Positions 35,371-46,582 of a stretch of 64,000 nt of DNA are shown here, piece by piece. The stretch covers positions 17,299,365 to 17,363,364 of the forward strand of contig OY997645.1 of the NCBI GenBank assembly GCA_963921795.1, given 5' to 3'. Numbering within the stretch: position 1 is the stretch's first letter; every line of letters begins with the position of its first letter. The DNA is from Nannobrachium achirus (lineage: Eukaryota > Chordata > Actinopteri > Myctophiformes > Myctophidae). A program made the translations under genes and the position numbers. The notes below the pieces were generated by a model. That model was not told the origin of the DNA. It did no database searches and saw only the letters and a program-made list of their open reading frames with translations.

Positions 35371-35779
35371 CGACGGTGGCGAGTCAGATCTTTCGCAAGT
35401 TCGGTCAGCCGGTGGCGGACCTATTCGCGTCAGAGGAGAACACCAAGTGTTCTCGTTTCTTCTCTGTGAAGGGCAGTCCTCCCTTGGGGCTGGACGCGTT
35501 CGCGCACAGATGGCCTCGGGGCCTTCTGTACGCGTTTCCCCCTTACGACCTGATCCGTCCTACTCTGGAGAGAGTCAGGAGGTTTGGTCTGGAGATGCTC
35601 CTGGTGGCTCCTTACAAAGGGGTCTGGAGATCGGCGATCGCCCCTCTCCTTTGCGAGCCAGGCTGGCAGCTCCCTCAGTGCAGGGGTCTGCTGAGCCAAG
35701 CCAGGGGCGAGATCTTCCACCAAGACCTGCAGGTCCTAGACCTGTGGGTTTGGCACGTGAGAGGGAAAACCTGCTAGCG

Positions 35780-36808
35780 GCTGGTTTTTCTTCGGCAGTG
35801 GTGTCTACCATTCAAAGTGCTAAGGCGCCCTCGACTAGGGCGTCTTATGATGGGAGATGGAATGCCTTTGTGGAATGGTGTGATGCACGGGATCCACCGG
35901 TGGTGGCCCATGTGGCATCGGCCCAAAGGATTTTGGATTTCTTGCAGGACCGCCTGGACAGTGGTTTGGCGTTCTCTACCCTGAGGGGTTATTTGGCGGC
36001 TATTAATGCCTGTCACCTTGGGGTGGCTGGCAAGGCTCCTTCTAAAGTCCAGGAGGTTATCAGTTTCATGCACGGGGTGGACCGGCTGAGACCTGTAACT
36101 AGGGCTTTGTTCCCGGTTTGGGATCTGCAGGTGGTTCTGGGGGGTCTTTGTCAGGCTCCTTTTGAGCCGCTGGAGGGTTTGTCGTTGAAACTTTTGAGTT
36201 TCAAGACTGCTCTGTTGCTAGCTCTGGCTACTGCTAAGAGAGTCAGTGATCTGCATGCGCTTTCAGTGTCATCGGAGTGCATGCAGTTCTTGAACAACGA
36301 CCTCAAGGTGTTGCTTAAGCCTCACTTGAAGTTTGTTCCTAAGAACATGGTGGTTCCTAAGGAGCCAGTGGTTCTGTTGGCTTTCCGTCCTCCCCCGTTT
36401 GCTTCGGAGGAGGATAGGAGGTTGAATTGCCTGTGCCCTGTCAGGGCCTTGAAGGCTTATTGTGACAGGACTGCTAGTTCTAGAGCTTCTTCTCAGCTCT
36501 TTGTGGAGATGGGCAATGTTCTTGTCCGGAAGCCGGTGTCCAGGCCCACTCTGTCGAGGTGAATTGTGGACGCTATTAGGCTGGCCTACTCTAGTTCGGG
36601 CATTGAAGTGCCGGTGGCACTAAAAGCCCATAGTACTAGGGGTGTGGCTACTTCTTGGGCACTTGCAAAGGGTGTCTCCATTCAGGAGATTTGTGTGGCG
36701 GCGAATTGGTCTTCGCCTTCTACCTTTGCTGCCTATTATCACCTTGATATCGAATCCTCCTCGCTGGCGCATTCGGTTCTGGGTGCGGCTGCTTCTTCTA
36801 GGTCTTAG
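35780..36808 (+). mobile_element. DIRS tyrosine recombinase domain
   Basis: Shows the core-binding region (STRASYDGRWNAFVEWC, LRGYLAAINACHLG) and the catalytic landmarks of the family: Arg in ATAKRVSDLHALS, His-x-x-Arg in AHSTRGVATSW, and Tyr in FAAYYHLD. DIRS elements use this enzyme instead of an integrase. Part of the fossil described at 28339-37451. Confidence 0.88.
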
Positions 36809-37114
36809 AAGGGTGGCTCTCCCCTTCCCATGGGTGGGCATGTAGCCACCTGGGGTGCTTTGGGGGGGACCCTGGTTTTTTCCTTATAATGAGTGTCTTA
36901 CTTATAAGGCGGACTTGTCCGTTCATTTAGCTGAATGAGGCGGACTTCGGTCTGTCAGGGTCTCTCTCTATTTCTCAATCCTTTACACCCAGGTCCGGTG
37001 GGCCTGGGACTCTCTGTGGGAGATGGGTCACGCCCGTTCGGGCCGTGATCCTCTCTTTGGAGGGTGTGTGAAGGTTTGTGGTATGGTTTGTGGCTTATCG
37101 GGGAGTTTAAGAGT

Positions 37115-37208
37115 CCCAAGTGGGAGATTTTCTGGAATCTTGACAGAAAACGGTCAGGTTCCGTACGGAACCCTTGTTTTCTTAGAGATGGAAGAAAATC
37201 TCCCACTT
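37115..37208 (+). repeat. DIRS internal complementary region
   Basis: 37115-37150 is the complement of the element's left tip and 37151-37208 the complement of its right tip, joined head to tail. This is the internal complementary region that DIRS elements use to rebuild their ends through a circular form. Confidence 0.88.
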
Positions 37209-37219
37209 CTATGCCCCTC

Positions 37220-37451
37220 TGTTTCACTGAATGTGGCAGAGAGGTGTAGAGGACATGGTTTCCGCCCACGGGGGTTTTATAGCCGTGGGGCGGGTCCCTC
37301 CGGGACTTGATTGACAGCCCTTCCTACCTATCGCTAGTACGGGAGCTGATGTAATTTCTCTGAATGATCGCCAGGGGGCGACATTACCCAAGTGGGAGAT
37401 TTTCTTCCATCTCTAAGAAAACAAGGGTTCCGTACGGAACCTGACCGTTTT
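37220..37451 (+). repeat. DIRS right inverted terminal repeat and tip
   Basis: Complement of the left repeat up to about 37406. A unique right tip follows with the short palindrome GGTTCCGTACGGAACC and ends GACCGTTTT. Confidence 0.88.
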
Positions 37452-37528
37452 TGCTGATTGTTTGTTTTGCTGATTCTCCTGTCAAGCACTTTGTGACTCC
37501 GTTCTTAAAAAGTGCTATACAAATAAAG

Positions 37529-37561
<33 letters not shown>
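37452..37561 (+). mobile_element. 3' end of the interrupted L2-type LINE
   Basis: AAGCACTTTGTGACTCCGTT and AAGTGCTATACAAATAAAG, followed by an (ATT)n tail, are the classic L2 3' end. It continues the copy at 26828-28338 across the DIRS insertion. Confidence 0.88.
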
Positions 37562-37739
37562 AGCGTCCATATTCTGAGAACTTTAGCCAAAAATAGCAGA
37601 TCTACAAGCTCACAACGCACTGATGATTGTTCTGCCAAACAATGAAACTATATGGAATCTATGAACAGGTTGTGGGGGTCCCTGCTTCATCTCTCTCTCA
37701 ACTAAGGGGTCCTTGGCCTGAAAACGTTGAAGACCCCTG

Positions 37740-37790
37740 CTTTACGCCTTGAATTCCTGGATTTGTTTTTCTTCTAAGAACCAATTAGAA
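37740..37790. repeat. Right 51-bp direct repeat abutting the outer family-A element
   Basis: Partner of 26671-26721. Confidence 0.9.
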
Positions 37791-38129
37791 TATTTAAAAT
37801 AAATAATTGAAGTACAAAGGATGCCAAGGCAAAACTCCAATAGGCCTATATAGAAATAATGTATGAACTTACACTGTGAGCAACTCTCACAGTGTAGCCT
37901 AATCCAGGGAGGACAATACTGTCCTGCTTATAAATGATTATTTTAAAATATTACTCAATGAATGAATTAAATATTGTGATATTGAATCAGATGGAGAGAT
38001 TATATATCTGGCTTGGGAACGCCTCAGTATACTCCCTGAGGGAGTGGAGGAAGTTGCTCAGGATAAGGAAATCTGGAGGTCTCAGTTGGAACTGTTACCC
38101 CCGCGACCCGATTACGGATAAGCGGTTGA

Positions 38130-38190
38130 AGATGGATGGATGGATGAATGGATGGATGGATGGATGGATGGATGGATGGATGGATGGATA
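38130..38190. repeat. (GGAT)n microsatellite
   Basis: About 14 GATG units. Confidence 0.95.
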
Positions 38191-38548
38191 TTGAATCAGC
38201 AAAGTGACAAAAACTTTTTTTTTTAAATCGCCATGAATTCAAGGGTTCATAGGGTGAGTAATTGATTATTTTGATCATTTTGGGGGTGAACTTCCCCTTT
38301 AAATATTTTTTAACAATCAGCTATCTACAAGCTCATAATACGGACATATGCTTTTTATGCTGATGTCTTTTTAAATTGTTTTCAAGATTGTATTTCTCTC
38401 ATGCACTTACAATACAGCAGGCAGTGAAGTTCTTGTAGAGCCTCATCAACAGTGTTGACTACATTAAAAACTCAATCAGAAGTCAATCTGCAGCCAACCA
38501 ACAGCCCAGGACGCTACAGTATATCAACCTGCAGTGTTAAAATGATGT
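38191..38548. other. No gene; one degraded hairpin arm
   Basis: AATCAGCTATCTACAAGCTC at about 38316-38335 is one arm of the window-wide module. The rest is unassigned. Confidence 0.45.
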
Positions 38549-38806
38549 TGTCACGATCTGGTGGTGTGGTGAGGACCCAAAGGCAGGACAGCAAGGCAGG
38601 CAGAGTTCAAAACCCAATAGATTAGGGAACACTGTACACGATGTGACACCAAACAATGACTCGACAAGGATCGACTGGGGAACAAGACTAATATACACAT
38701 GAGGACTGATTACACATGAGATACAGCTGGGTAGTCAACATAGAACCATGACAACTAGAACAGAAATACAAGACGTAGACAAGACAGGCAAAGTCTGACT
38801 GTGACA
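38549..38806 (-). mobile_element. LTR retrotransposon fossil, probable solo or near-solo LTR
   Basis: On the - strand the 258-bp unit starts TGTCACAGTCAGAC and ends GATCGTGACA (TG...CA). A purine-rich stretch AGAGGGGTGG lies just upstream, as a polypurine tract would. Gypsy-like by appearance only. No coding region is attached within the window. Broken. Confidence 0.5.
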
Positions 38807-39004
38807 GTACCACCCCTCTAAGGACGGCTCCTAACATCCCACAATGTCCACGATGAGTGGGACACAAGTGGAACATGGAGAGGGGGGGAGAACGGGATTG
38901 AGAGTTCTCAAAATGACAGATCAGGTTGACATAGGCTGTTAGGCAGGGGAATGGGTCTGAAACCCCCAGAGTGTTCTTCCACTGCAAAACAGGAACAGTA
39001 TATT

Positions 39005-39055
39005 GAGACAGCCGGTGGAGGTTTTCATATTAACTGCGACCTGACGGTCTCAATA
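39005..39055 (+). repeat. 3' end of the hairpin-tailed interspersed element
   Basis: AGACAGCCGGTGGAGGTTTT and GCGACCTGACGGTCTC repeat the right end of the element at 6922-7423, followed by AATAAT. Confidence 0.65.
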
Positions 39056-40215
39056 ATACATATATGTTGTATTGCTACTGTAGACATGTTATGTTGCTAC
39101 TCTACATACATGTATGTTACGTTGTGCTTTGTTTATGCTACTGCATCGATCTTTGATTTCCATCCCAAATAGCATGGCTTATAAAACCAAAATAATGTTG
39201 TATTTTAATAATCAGAACTCTGCTTACTTGCGCTTATTGCCTTTATTGGCTGAAGGACATTCTTGTGCTGAAATATCTCTACCAAACACTGTTGTCTAGG
39301 TTCAGCATCAGTTCATTCAAGCCTATAGCTGCCAAGATCTCTGTATGGATCACTGTTTATATGCATATTCATAAGGCATCAACACTGGATGCACCATTCT
39401 CAATGATAATTACAAAGGTTTGCTATTTTCTGCAAGTCTCAAATCATAGAATTTCTCATTTATAGTTTATACAGTATGGCTTGCATCGGTGCTTTTTGTA
39501 AAAGAAAACTAAAAAACAAATCTGCAACATGCAAATAAGTATTTTGAAGAACCATGCAAGCTTATCTCTAATATGATCACAAGCGGAACATGCCTTAGTG
39601 AGCTCTGCTCTGCATGGTGGAGAACGTCAGGCAATGTGTGTCGTTTCACTATACATAGATGTGTAGGCATGGGCTTTTGGACCTTTTTTGGTAAACATTT
39701 ACTGCGGGCGCAGTTAGCAGTCTAAGAAGTCATATCAATAAATAAAGTTGCAGTCCAATGTGCAGTTCAAAAAGGGCCTGAAACATGTACTCAACTACTC
39801 ATCGTCTCATTCTGTAAACTTTTCTTCTCTTCGAATGTTTGTAAAAGGTATTTTAAAATATTCTATGAGGAACAATTATAGATCACATTTAAGTGATATT
39901 TTCTCAATAATATTATGTTAATATTCTATTTATCTATTTCTTAATTTTGATTCATTTCAGTTATTAAAGGGGGTGTTCAGTCAAATAAAGATGATAACAA
40001 GGGTATTCCCAGTTTGTCACACAACAGAGTAATGTATTATTAACCAACAGACAAAATTTGAATGATGAAAAAATCTAAATTTTTGAAAAATTATGTTTCA
40101 AAAATGTGTGAAATCCAATACATATTTTTCTGGCCTTTCTGCCAAGGGCTGTAGGGGCGTGGCCTATGTACAGCATGAAGCCACACCCACTCATGGAAGT
40201 ATCTGCTTCCGTTTT
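39056..40215. other. No feature recognised
   Basis: AT-rich, apparently unique sequence without repeat ends or exon signals. Confidence 0.45.
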
Positions 40216-40480
40216 CAGGGGTGTTAAAAAAGTACTTTTACTCAAAAAAGTAACTACTCAAGTACTCTAATTAAGTATCATATTGAGGTACTTTGACTTG
40301 AGTAGGCTATATATTTTTTTCCAAATACAAAATTAATAAAAGAAAAAAGCTCACAATGTGTCAAGCTTGTAGATCTGCTATTTTCAAAATATTTGATGCA
40401 TTTGAAAACTTTTGCAGTAGTAGTGATACTTTTACTCAAGTAAAATATCACTCTCCAGTGTTTCGTGTCGTCGTCACAGG
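40216..40480. mobile_element. Fragment of a hAT-like element with one hairpin arm
   Basis: AAAGTACTTTTACTCAAAAA at the left and TACTTTTACTCAAGTAAAAT at the right resemble the arms of the element at 24674-25112. CAAGCTTGTAGATCTGCTAT (about 40363-40382) is one arm of the hairpin module. Ends and target duplication are not visible. Confidence 0.45.
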
Positions 40481-40489
40481 ACGTGCAGA

Positions 40490-40505
40490 CACACACGCGC
40501 ACGCG

Positions 40506-40553
<48 letters not shown>

Positions 40554-40738
40554 CCTAATGGAGCTACTGAGAGGGACGTGGCTAATGCTAGCAGGCTAGC
40601 AGCAGCTAGCCTGCTACCGTGGAGGCATGGATTAATGCACTTATTGCACTCGCGTGCGTGCGTGCGTGTGTGTGTGGTGGTGGGGGCGGTGGGGGGGGGG
40701 GGGGGGGGTGGCGGCCGGGGGGGGGGGGGGGGGGGGAG
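40490..40738. repeat. Cluster of (CA)n/(CG)n, (GT)n and poly-G tracts
   Basis: CGCGCG and (AC)n at 40495-40550. CGTGCGTGCGTG and GTGTGTGT at about 40650-40676. Two G runs at about 40688-40736. Alternating purine-pyrimidine and G-run DNA. Confidence 0.9.
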
Positions 40739-41149
40739 AGAGCACTGCAGGAGCAGCAGCAACAGCAACAGTGTGGACGTTAGCGACCAGGCTAGCTGGA
40801 AGAAGGGATGAATTTGCCTAGTAACTGATCTCATAGGCTATTCAGTAACCTATCAAAAGTAATTAATTAATAGCTATCACCGTGATGCGCAGATTACGCA
40901 CCACGGTGACAAGCATTAAAATATGACACCCCAGTTATGATTAAAAAACGTAAAGCAGTCTTATATCACAATGCTGCAATATAAAGTTCCAATTTTTTTA
41001 ACAGTGGTTCAGAAATAGTCATTCTACTTGAAAAATGTTTCTATAAAGAAATAGCTTAATTCCCTGAACAGGGCCTTTAAGTCCTTAATTAGTAGGTGAC
41101 ACACATTCCAGTTAAACAGAACTGTCTGGTCAGGACTCATTCAATGGCA

Positions 41150-41490
41150 GGATTTGGCAGGTCTCCGCCAGGTCAGGAATGTGTTTTACATAAATCAGCC
41201 TCCTTGTGGCGCTATGAAAGGCAGATGTGAAAAATGTAGGGCAAAGGTTTTTCCTTGGACTCTAGAGAGTGTGCATACAAAGTTTTACACTGATCGGTGG
41301 AGTTATAGGTAAAAACACAAATCAGCCTGTTATAGCGCCACCATGAGGCTGATTTGAAAAATGTGAAGTTGCATTTCTTCCTCTGCCTATTGGGAATTTT
41401 GCGTTCATAATTTCAGCAACATTGTACGCTGTGTTCCTGATTTGAGGCATTTTGTTCAAAACTGACCAATCCCGCAAACTTTGGAAGGCA
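41150..41490. mobile_element. Left part of an older interspersed element (relative of 6922-7423)
   Basis: Contains CTCCTTGTGGCGCTATGAAA, its inverted form GTTATAGCGCCACCATGAGG, and GTGAAAAATG blocks. It is continued by 42986-43250 after a hAT insertion. Confidence 0.55.
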
Positions 41491-42985
41491 ATCTTAGCCA
41501 GTGTTGGGTAGCGTTACTTTTTTTAGTAATATATACTGATTACATATTACCTTGATTTTAAAGTAATACATTTCGTTACATATTACCCCCCGAGTAGGAG
41601 TAATATATTAATATTACTTTACTTATTACTTTTTGGTTAAAAAAAAAGAAAGAAAAAACGCTCAAATTGAACAAATAATTATCTATATATTTTATTATTT
41701 TATTTTATTGTCTGTTTTTTCATATGAAACACAATAGACCTATACCTTCTTAAATGTGGCCTATAATGACATGACAAGTTTGACAACAAGACACAAACCT
41801 GAGTAACTCAGTTAACATTTTGGACAAAAGAGCACATTTTACATCAAGCTGCCCATATGTCCAGTATCCCTGTACATTGACACCCAGTTGCTATACGACG
41901 AAAATGATCGGATTTATCAGATTAGAACAATAATTCCATACATCCGGACATGCTTTGTGTGACACTGCTGCGTGCTGCTGGGGTGTTCAGTGTTTCTGAC
42001 GTTACGTTATGTGAGTGATAGCTCTTGTTTTGGGCATGTTTTATCTGACAGCCCGTGCGTCGGAGAAACCATCCACCAAAGCAGCCTACAGTCAACCTGC
42101 TGAATGCTGTCAAACCAGGCATTTGATAGTTCTCAGTAATGCATTCATTTTAGCTTTTCTATTCAGTTGTTGATTGATGTTGTGGAATTTAGTAGCTTAC
42201 TAGGCTAATAATCACTCTAAACACCTGGGCGCGCTGACTCGCTGTGCGCAATGGTTTCCAGGCACTCCACCACACAGTGTGGCTCAGGCATGTGCACGCA
42301 TAGACATCAAAGGGGGCTTGAGCCCCTGCCCCTTTATCCATCTCTAAAAAGTGCCCTCTTCAGACCATTTTTTTACTATGGTAAAAGATATGCAAATGCC
42401 CTCTTTCCATACCATAACTGAAAGCCTCTATCAGAGTCCAGGGTGAAGAGCTATTCACTTCACAGCTTTATAGTTTCCTAGCTATCACCTAGGCTTTGTT
42501 ATGTATATTTAGGTGATAGCTAGAAAACTACACCGAGGTGAAGTGAATAGCTCTTCAACCTGGACTCGGTTAGAGCCTTTAGAGGCTGAAGGCTGCATTC
42601 ATTGTCCACCAAAAGGCCCTTTTAGAAATGTCAGCCCCTGCCTCTCTAACATTCTCTGCACGTCCCTGCGTATCAGTGCTGTTCTGTGCAGGGCAGCAGC
42701 AGCGCAGCAGAAACAAAACTTGAGAGGAAGGCTGAAAGCTTAGGCACAGGAGGTATGGATCCCACGACAAAAATCCGTACCATATTGGCTCAAAATGGGA
42801 CGACGGGACGGTTGGTAACGTGGAAAGTAATGCGGAAAGTAATGCAGTAAATAAGTTATCATTACTGCATTATATTACCGATGTTTTTTTTAGTAGGGCG
42901 TTATATTAGTCATTACCGCATTTCGGTAATATATTAGTAATATGCGTTATATTAGTAATGCGCATTACCCAACACTGATCTTAGC
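41491..42985. mobile_element. hAT-type non-autonomous element with 8-bp duplication
   Basis: The element 41499-42977 begins CAGTGTTGGGTAGCGTTAC and ends ATGCGCATTACCCAACACTG. The octamer ATCTTAGC flanks both sides (41491-41498 and 42978-42985). The 1.48-kb interior has no transposase. It contains a separate long inverted repeat at 42424-42592. It inserted into an older interspersed element whose two halves lie on either side. Confidence 0.9.
42424..42592. repeat. Long inverted repeat inside the hAT element
   Basis: Left arm about 42424-42489 and right arm about 42511-42592 pair through GAAGAGCTATTCACTTCAC and CTAGCTATCACCT. The spacer is about 20 nt. Probably a nested fold-back element. Confidence 0.75.
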
Positions 42986-43250
42986 CAATCAGGATGGAAT
43001 ATGGAAAATTGGACAGATCCATGTTGTTCACTGTAGATACTGTCTACCGATTTGCGGGTTTTTTGGACAAAATACTGTCCAAAAATCTGTTTTGCTAAAA
43101 TGGATCTCATATTTGGGGCTATAGAACAGGCCCATGTGAAAAATGCGGGCAGAGGTTCTGAATTGGCATCCAGGGTGTTTGCACAGTTTTGTTTCAGATC
43201 TTATTTCACCCACACAATAACCAGGACAATGCCGAACCGTGTTGCATGGT
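42986..43250. mobile_element. Right part of the older interspersed element
   Basis: GACAGATCCATGTTG, CTGTCTACCGATTTGCGGGT and TCCAAAAATCTGTTTTGC match the 130-bp units at 6922-7423. Confidence 0.6.
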
Positions 43251-44167
43251 GATTCAATGTTTGGGGGGATGCAGTTTGAATTAACACCTGGAGTTAACAA
43301 GTTCAGACAATGGTATATTGATATGCATATTATAGGCTCATCTCTTTGCCTGTTGTTACACTAAATGTTGTCAAGGTGTGAATTTGGGGGTTATTTGAAT
43401 CGATGCATGTCCGTGCACGTCCTTAAATTGGCACTTTAGAAATGTGAAGATACCCTCTATAGGCTACACTTAAACTTTATATTGGTTTGTTTACAGTTGC
43501 GTGAGAAAACAATGTTTCACATTAAGTTGATCATCTGGGGACCCCCCCAAATAATTGGGGGGCGTATGTGATTGATAAGATAAGAATTATGATACATAAT
43601 TCATGATTTGTGTATGAGGCTCATATGACCATATAATATATATTATGAACTGAGCTTACAGTATAGAGACCACATCTTGGTCGGATACTATAAGCTCAGG
43701 CTAAATAGATTACAGGTCATAGTAACTTTGGTTGCCCTGGCTACGAAATCATGATATACTGTATGTCACTAGTGGTGGAAAATTACCAACACTACGTGTC
43801 ACTGTCTTCCTTGACTTCCTTGTTATGATCTGGGAACCAATCCATGAGTCCCACGACTTATACTGTTATAACTGTACTCTTTATATACTGTTCTCCTCCA
43901 TCTTGGAGGAGAGAGAGAATTATCAAGCTGCCGCGATGGTATGCTCACTGTCTGTCTTCCTTGTCTGACTCTCTTAAAATACAGCAATCTAACATATACG
44001 TCCTTTGGTCTCTTTGTCTTATTTTAATTATGGATTTATAGATCCATACTTGTTTAACATTAATATTAATTTACATTTCAGTGATATGATGATGTCATCA
44101 AACGATAAAGTCGACTTCAACTCAACTTTTTAAATCACAAGTCGTTAATGCCCTTGTACCAGTAAGG
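43251..44167. other. No feature recognised
   Basis: AT-rich unique-looking sequence. No exons or repeat ends seen. Confidence 0.45.
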
Positions 44168-44430
44168 GCGAGTGCCAAAGTCCGTCCGGCCGTCGGCCGC
44201 GGCCAGCCGGTATATTCGTTCGGCCGGCCGGTAGTACCTCGGGCGGCTGGTAGTAAATTCAGACGGCCGGTGCTATATTCAGCCGACTCTCGGCCGGCCA
44301 GTATATTCGGCCGGCCGGATATACCGGCCGTATATGACGTCGGAGTAGGACCCCACCCCGAAAAGACCTCCAAAAGACCTCCGCCGAATATACCGGCCGG
44401 CCGAATTTACTAGCGGACTTTGGCACTCGC
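44168..44430. mobile_element. 263-bp TIR element with a GC-rich minisatellite-like core
   Basis: Ends are a perfect 17-bp inverted repeat, GCGAGTGCCAAAGTCCG (44168-44184) and its complement (44414-44430). The core is about five imperfect 20-27 bp units of the type CGGCCGGCCGGTATATTCGG, ending in an inverted unit (CGAATATACCGGCCGGCCG). No coding region. Confidence 0.75.
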
Positions 44431-45184
44431 GTACGCGCGTGACTGGACCAATGCAACACTGGTACCGAACATTCATTCTTATGTTACATATCAATCCAAG
44501 GACCTTCATATCCCTTATTGATGTAATACTACTACTACTAATAACGAATTGAGGTCCTGCACTTTGGAATGCTGTTAATCCTGTGTTGCAGGATTCTCCA
44601 TCCCTCTTAGTGTTTAACCCATTTAGGCCTAAGTCCGATTTCAAAAAAGCCTCAAAGACCTAAGTCCGATTTGAAAATGACCAACTGTTTTACTGGAAAA
44701 TGTATTACTCAGCCTCTGTAGCAGCTAGAAACAAAATTCCAAAACTATTTGATAGCTTACACCTTACAGGAAAAAAAAGAAACTGTGCATGTACTGTAAT
44801 ACATGTATACCCGTCCGAAAGCAAACTACAAAATGCCCATATCCAACAAGAAGTACAGTAATCTCCTACCTACACAATATATTGTATGTATTTGTAAATG
44901 TTTTGTTTTATTTATTAGATTTTAATAATTTTTTTGCAAGGTGTCTGTGATCATGTGATTTTATGGTTCTCCATAAAGCCCCTTTGGGCTTCAATATCTC
45001 CTGCATAGCACATGTGCTTGCATTTTTCTTTTTTCACAGTTGTAAATATAACATTTATCATTATGACAACATGGGGAGTTTAGTACTTCATAACTGCCAA
45101 TACAACCTTTTAAATTTATGTTTTCTTAAGCTGTGTTGACAAAATGTGCCATATATTTTGACTTTTATATTTTTTCGGCAATTA
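44431..45184. other. No gene; short direct repeats
   Basis: CCTAAGTCCGATTT occurs twice (about 44630 and 44661). TTTAACCCATTTAGGCC at about 44613 resembles the end seen at 49590-49606. The rest is AT-rich. Confidence 0.45.
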
Positions 45185-45370
45185 ATGCTCTACTTCGTCA
45201 TACACACTTTATCCATTATACATTAGTCAGACAGAAGTAGAAAAATAGCCGTTCTACAAGCTCAAAGCGTGACGCGATGCGCCACAGTTTTGAGCTTGCA
45301 GATCGCCTATTTCGGAATTTGAAAAGTAACAGTTTTGCACGTATGAAGTTTCCACCCGAACAGCAACATA
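45185..45370. mobile_element. Family-C element, one terminus missing
   Basis: AATGCTCTACTTCGTCATA at the left, as at 21285. The hairpin is at about 45240-45320 with decayed arms. The right end TTTCCACCCGAACAGCAAC is the family terminus. Confidence 0.65.
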
Positions 45371-45434
45371 TCATAATTTAAATATTGAGCCAAAATCTTA
45401 CATTTCCCTGAATTTCCTCATGTCAACGTTGTCT

Positions 45435-45874
45435 CTGCCAACCAGGGGCGTCACAAGGGGTAGGAAAGTGGGACTGAGTTACTAGGGCCCAAGGTGGAGG
45501 GGCCCTAGTAACTTTAGCTATTGAAAAATAGCAGATATACAAGCTCACAGCGCGGCACCGAGTGCCGCGCTGCGAGCTTGTAGATCTGCTATTTTTGAAT
45601 AGTCGTGAAAATGTGCGCAAATCTTTGAATATATGTATTTTTTTAAGTGAACATTTGTAACTCAAATTTTGCTTCTGGGGGGGGTCCCTGGAACTAAATA
45701 TTTTGAGATGGGCGGGGGTCCTTTACATGAAAAAGTTTGAGCATCACTGACATGGAAACATAGGTTTCTGAGCTTGTATATCTGCTATTTTTCAATAGTT
45801 AACATTCATGGGGGGCCCGCAGTGAATCCTTGTACCCAGGGCCCAGAATTTGGTGTGACGCCCCTGCTGCCAAC
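45435..45874. mobile_element. Family-B hAT-like element with 8-bp duplication
   Basis: The element 45443-45866 begins CAGGGGCGTCACAAGG and ends GGTGTGACGCCCCTG. CTGCCAAC flanks both sides (45435-45442 and 45867-45874). It carries one complete hairpin (about 45523-45598, tip GCGGCACCGAGTGCCGC) and one single arm (about 45770-45800). Orientation is opposite to the copy at 12692-13221. Confidence 0.9.
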
Positions 45875-46139
45875 CATATGGTGGTAAAGCAGGGAGGCTA
45901 CTGCCGACCCCGCTGACCCCCCGTTATGCTAATCGACAGAAACTGAGGAGAGACTCCCACTGTTCCTCTGAGTGCTACAGTATAATTGATTTGGAGAGAA
46001 GCTGCCATTATTTGCTCCAATCATTCCCAATCAAAGAGGTGTTTGCTAATCAAATCAATCTGCATAGCTGTAAACAGAAGGCCGCTTGCATAACATCTGT
46101 GATAAATGAAAGTGTGGGTAAATTGTTAACTCCAATCCA

Positions 46140-46260
46140 CAATAGGATAGGATAGGTTAGGATAGGACCTTAAAGGATAGCCTTAATTGGCCCTAGGGGA
46201 AATTTGTCATAGACTCATACAGTAGCTGCTATTAAAAAAATATACAATGACTACACCATG
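46140..46260 (-). mobile_element. LINE/SINE 3' tail
   Basis: On the - strand GACAAATTTCCCCTAGGG is followed by TATCCTTTAAGG and an ATCCT repeat, the style of a fish non-LTR 3' end. Confidence 0.5.
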
Positions 46261-46353
46261 CAGTAAAACACAGACTGTCAACAAATTGCACCCTGCCTAC
46301 TAAATAACACTGTAGTGTGGTAAGATCTACATTGCATGTGTACACTTACAATG

Positions 46354-46582
46354 ATATTGTCTCTGTCGGTTGGAAACCTCATTTGCCCTAAACTGTTACT
46401 TTCCAGGATTCAAATAACAAAATAGCAAAAATAGCAGATCGACAAGGTCGCTTCGTGCCGCATTTTGAGATTTTATTGTAGATCTGCTATTTTGGATACT
46501 TTCATGTGATGTAGTATTATCAAGTAGGGCATTCATTTACAGGGGGGAATGGAGATAAGAGGTTTCTGCCCTACAGCAACTA
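46354..46582. mobile_element. Family-C palindromic element
   Basis: Left GATATTGTCTCTGTCGGTTG and right GGTTTCTGCCCTACAGCAAC are the termini. The hairpin region at about 46423-46493 is decayed at its tip. Confidence 0.72.

Larger units (their letters stand above)
28339..37451 (+). mobile_element. DIRS tyrosine-recombinase retrotransposon (fossil)
   Basis: A 9.1-kb DIRS-type element with every diagnostic part. These are inverted terminal repeats, an internal complementary region near the right end, a Gag-like region with Cys/His residues (from about 28.8 kb), and reverse transcriptase with YIDD (about 34.2-34.7 kb). After that come RNase H (about 35.0-35.35 kb), the conserved block seen after RNase H in this family (about 35.35-35.75 kb) and a tyrosine recombinase (about 35.8-36.8 kb). 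It contains a recent 2.3-kb tandem duplication. It looks broken, with roughly two to four breaks, but hardly decayed, so it is young. No target duplication, as expected of this class. Confidence 0.93.
26722..37739. mobile_element. Family-A element split by nested L2 and DIRS insertions
   Basis: The left part (26722 to about 26827) begins CAGCGGTCTTCAAC. The right part (37562-37739) resumes with GCGTCCATATTCTGAGAAC, one hairpin-module arm (GCAGATCTACAAGCTCACAA) and the end GTTGAAGACCCCTG. Comparison with the uninterrupted copy at 19791-20269 places the insertion within CCCTATAG. Flanked by 51-bp direct repeats. Confidence 0.82.

Noticed and set aside
40448-40834. Proline/leucine-rich open frame
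   Set aside because: Generated by the poly-G and GT tracts on the other strand.
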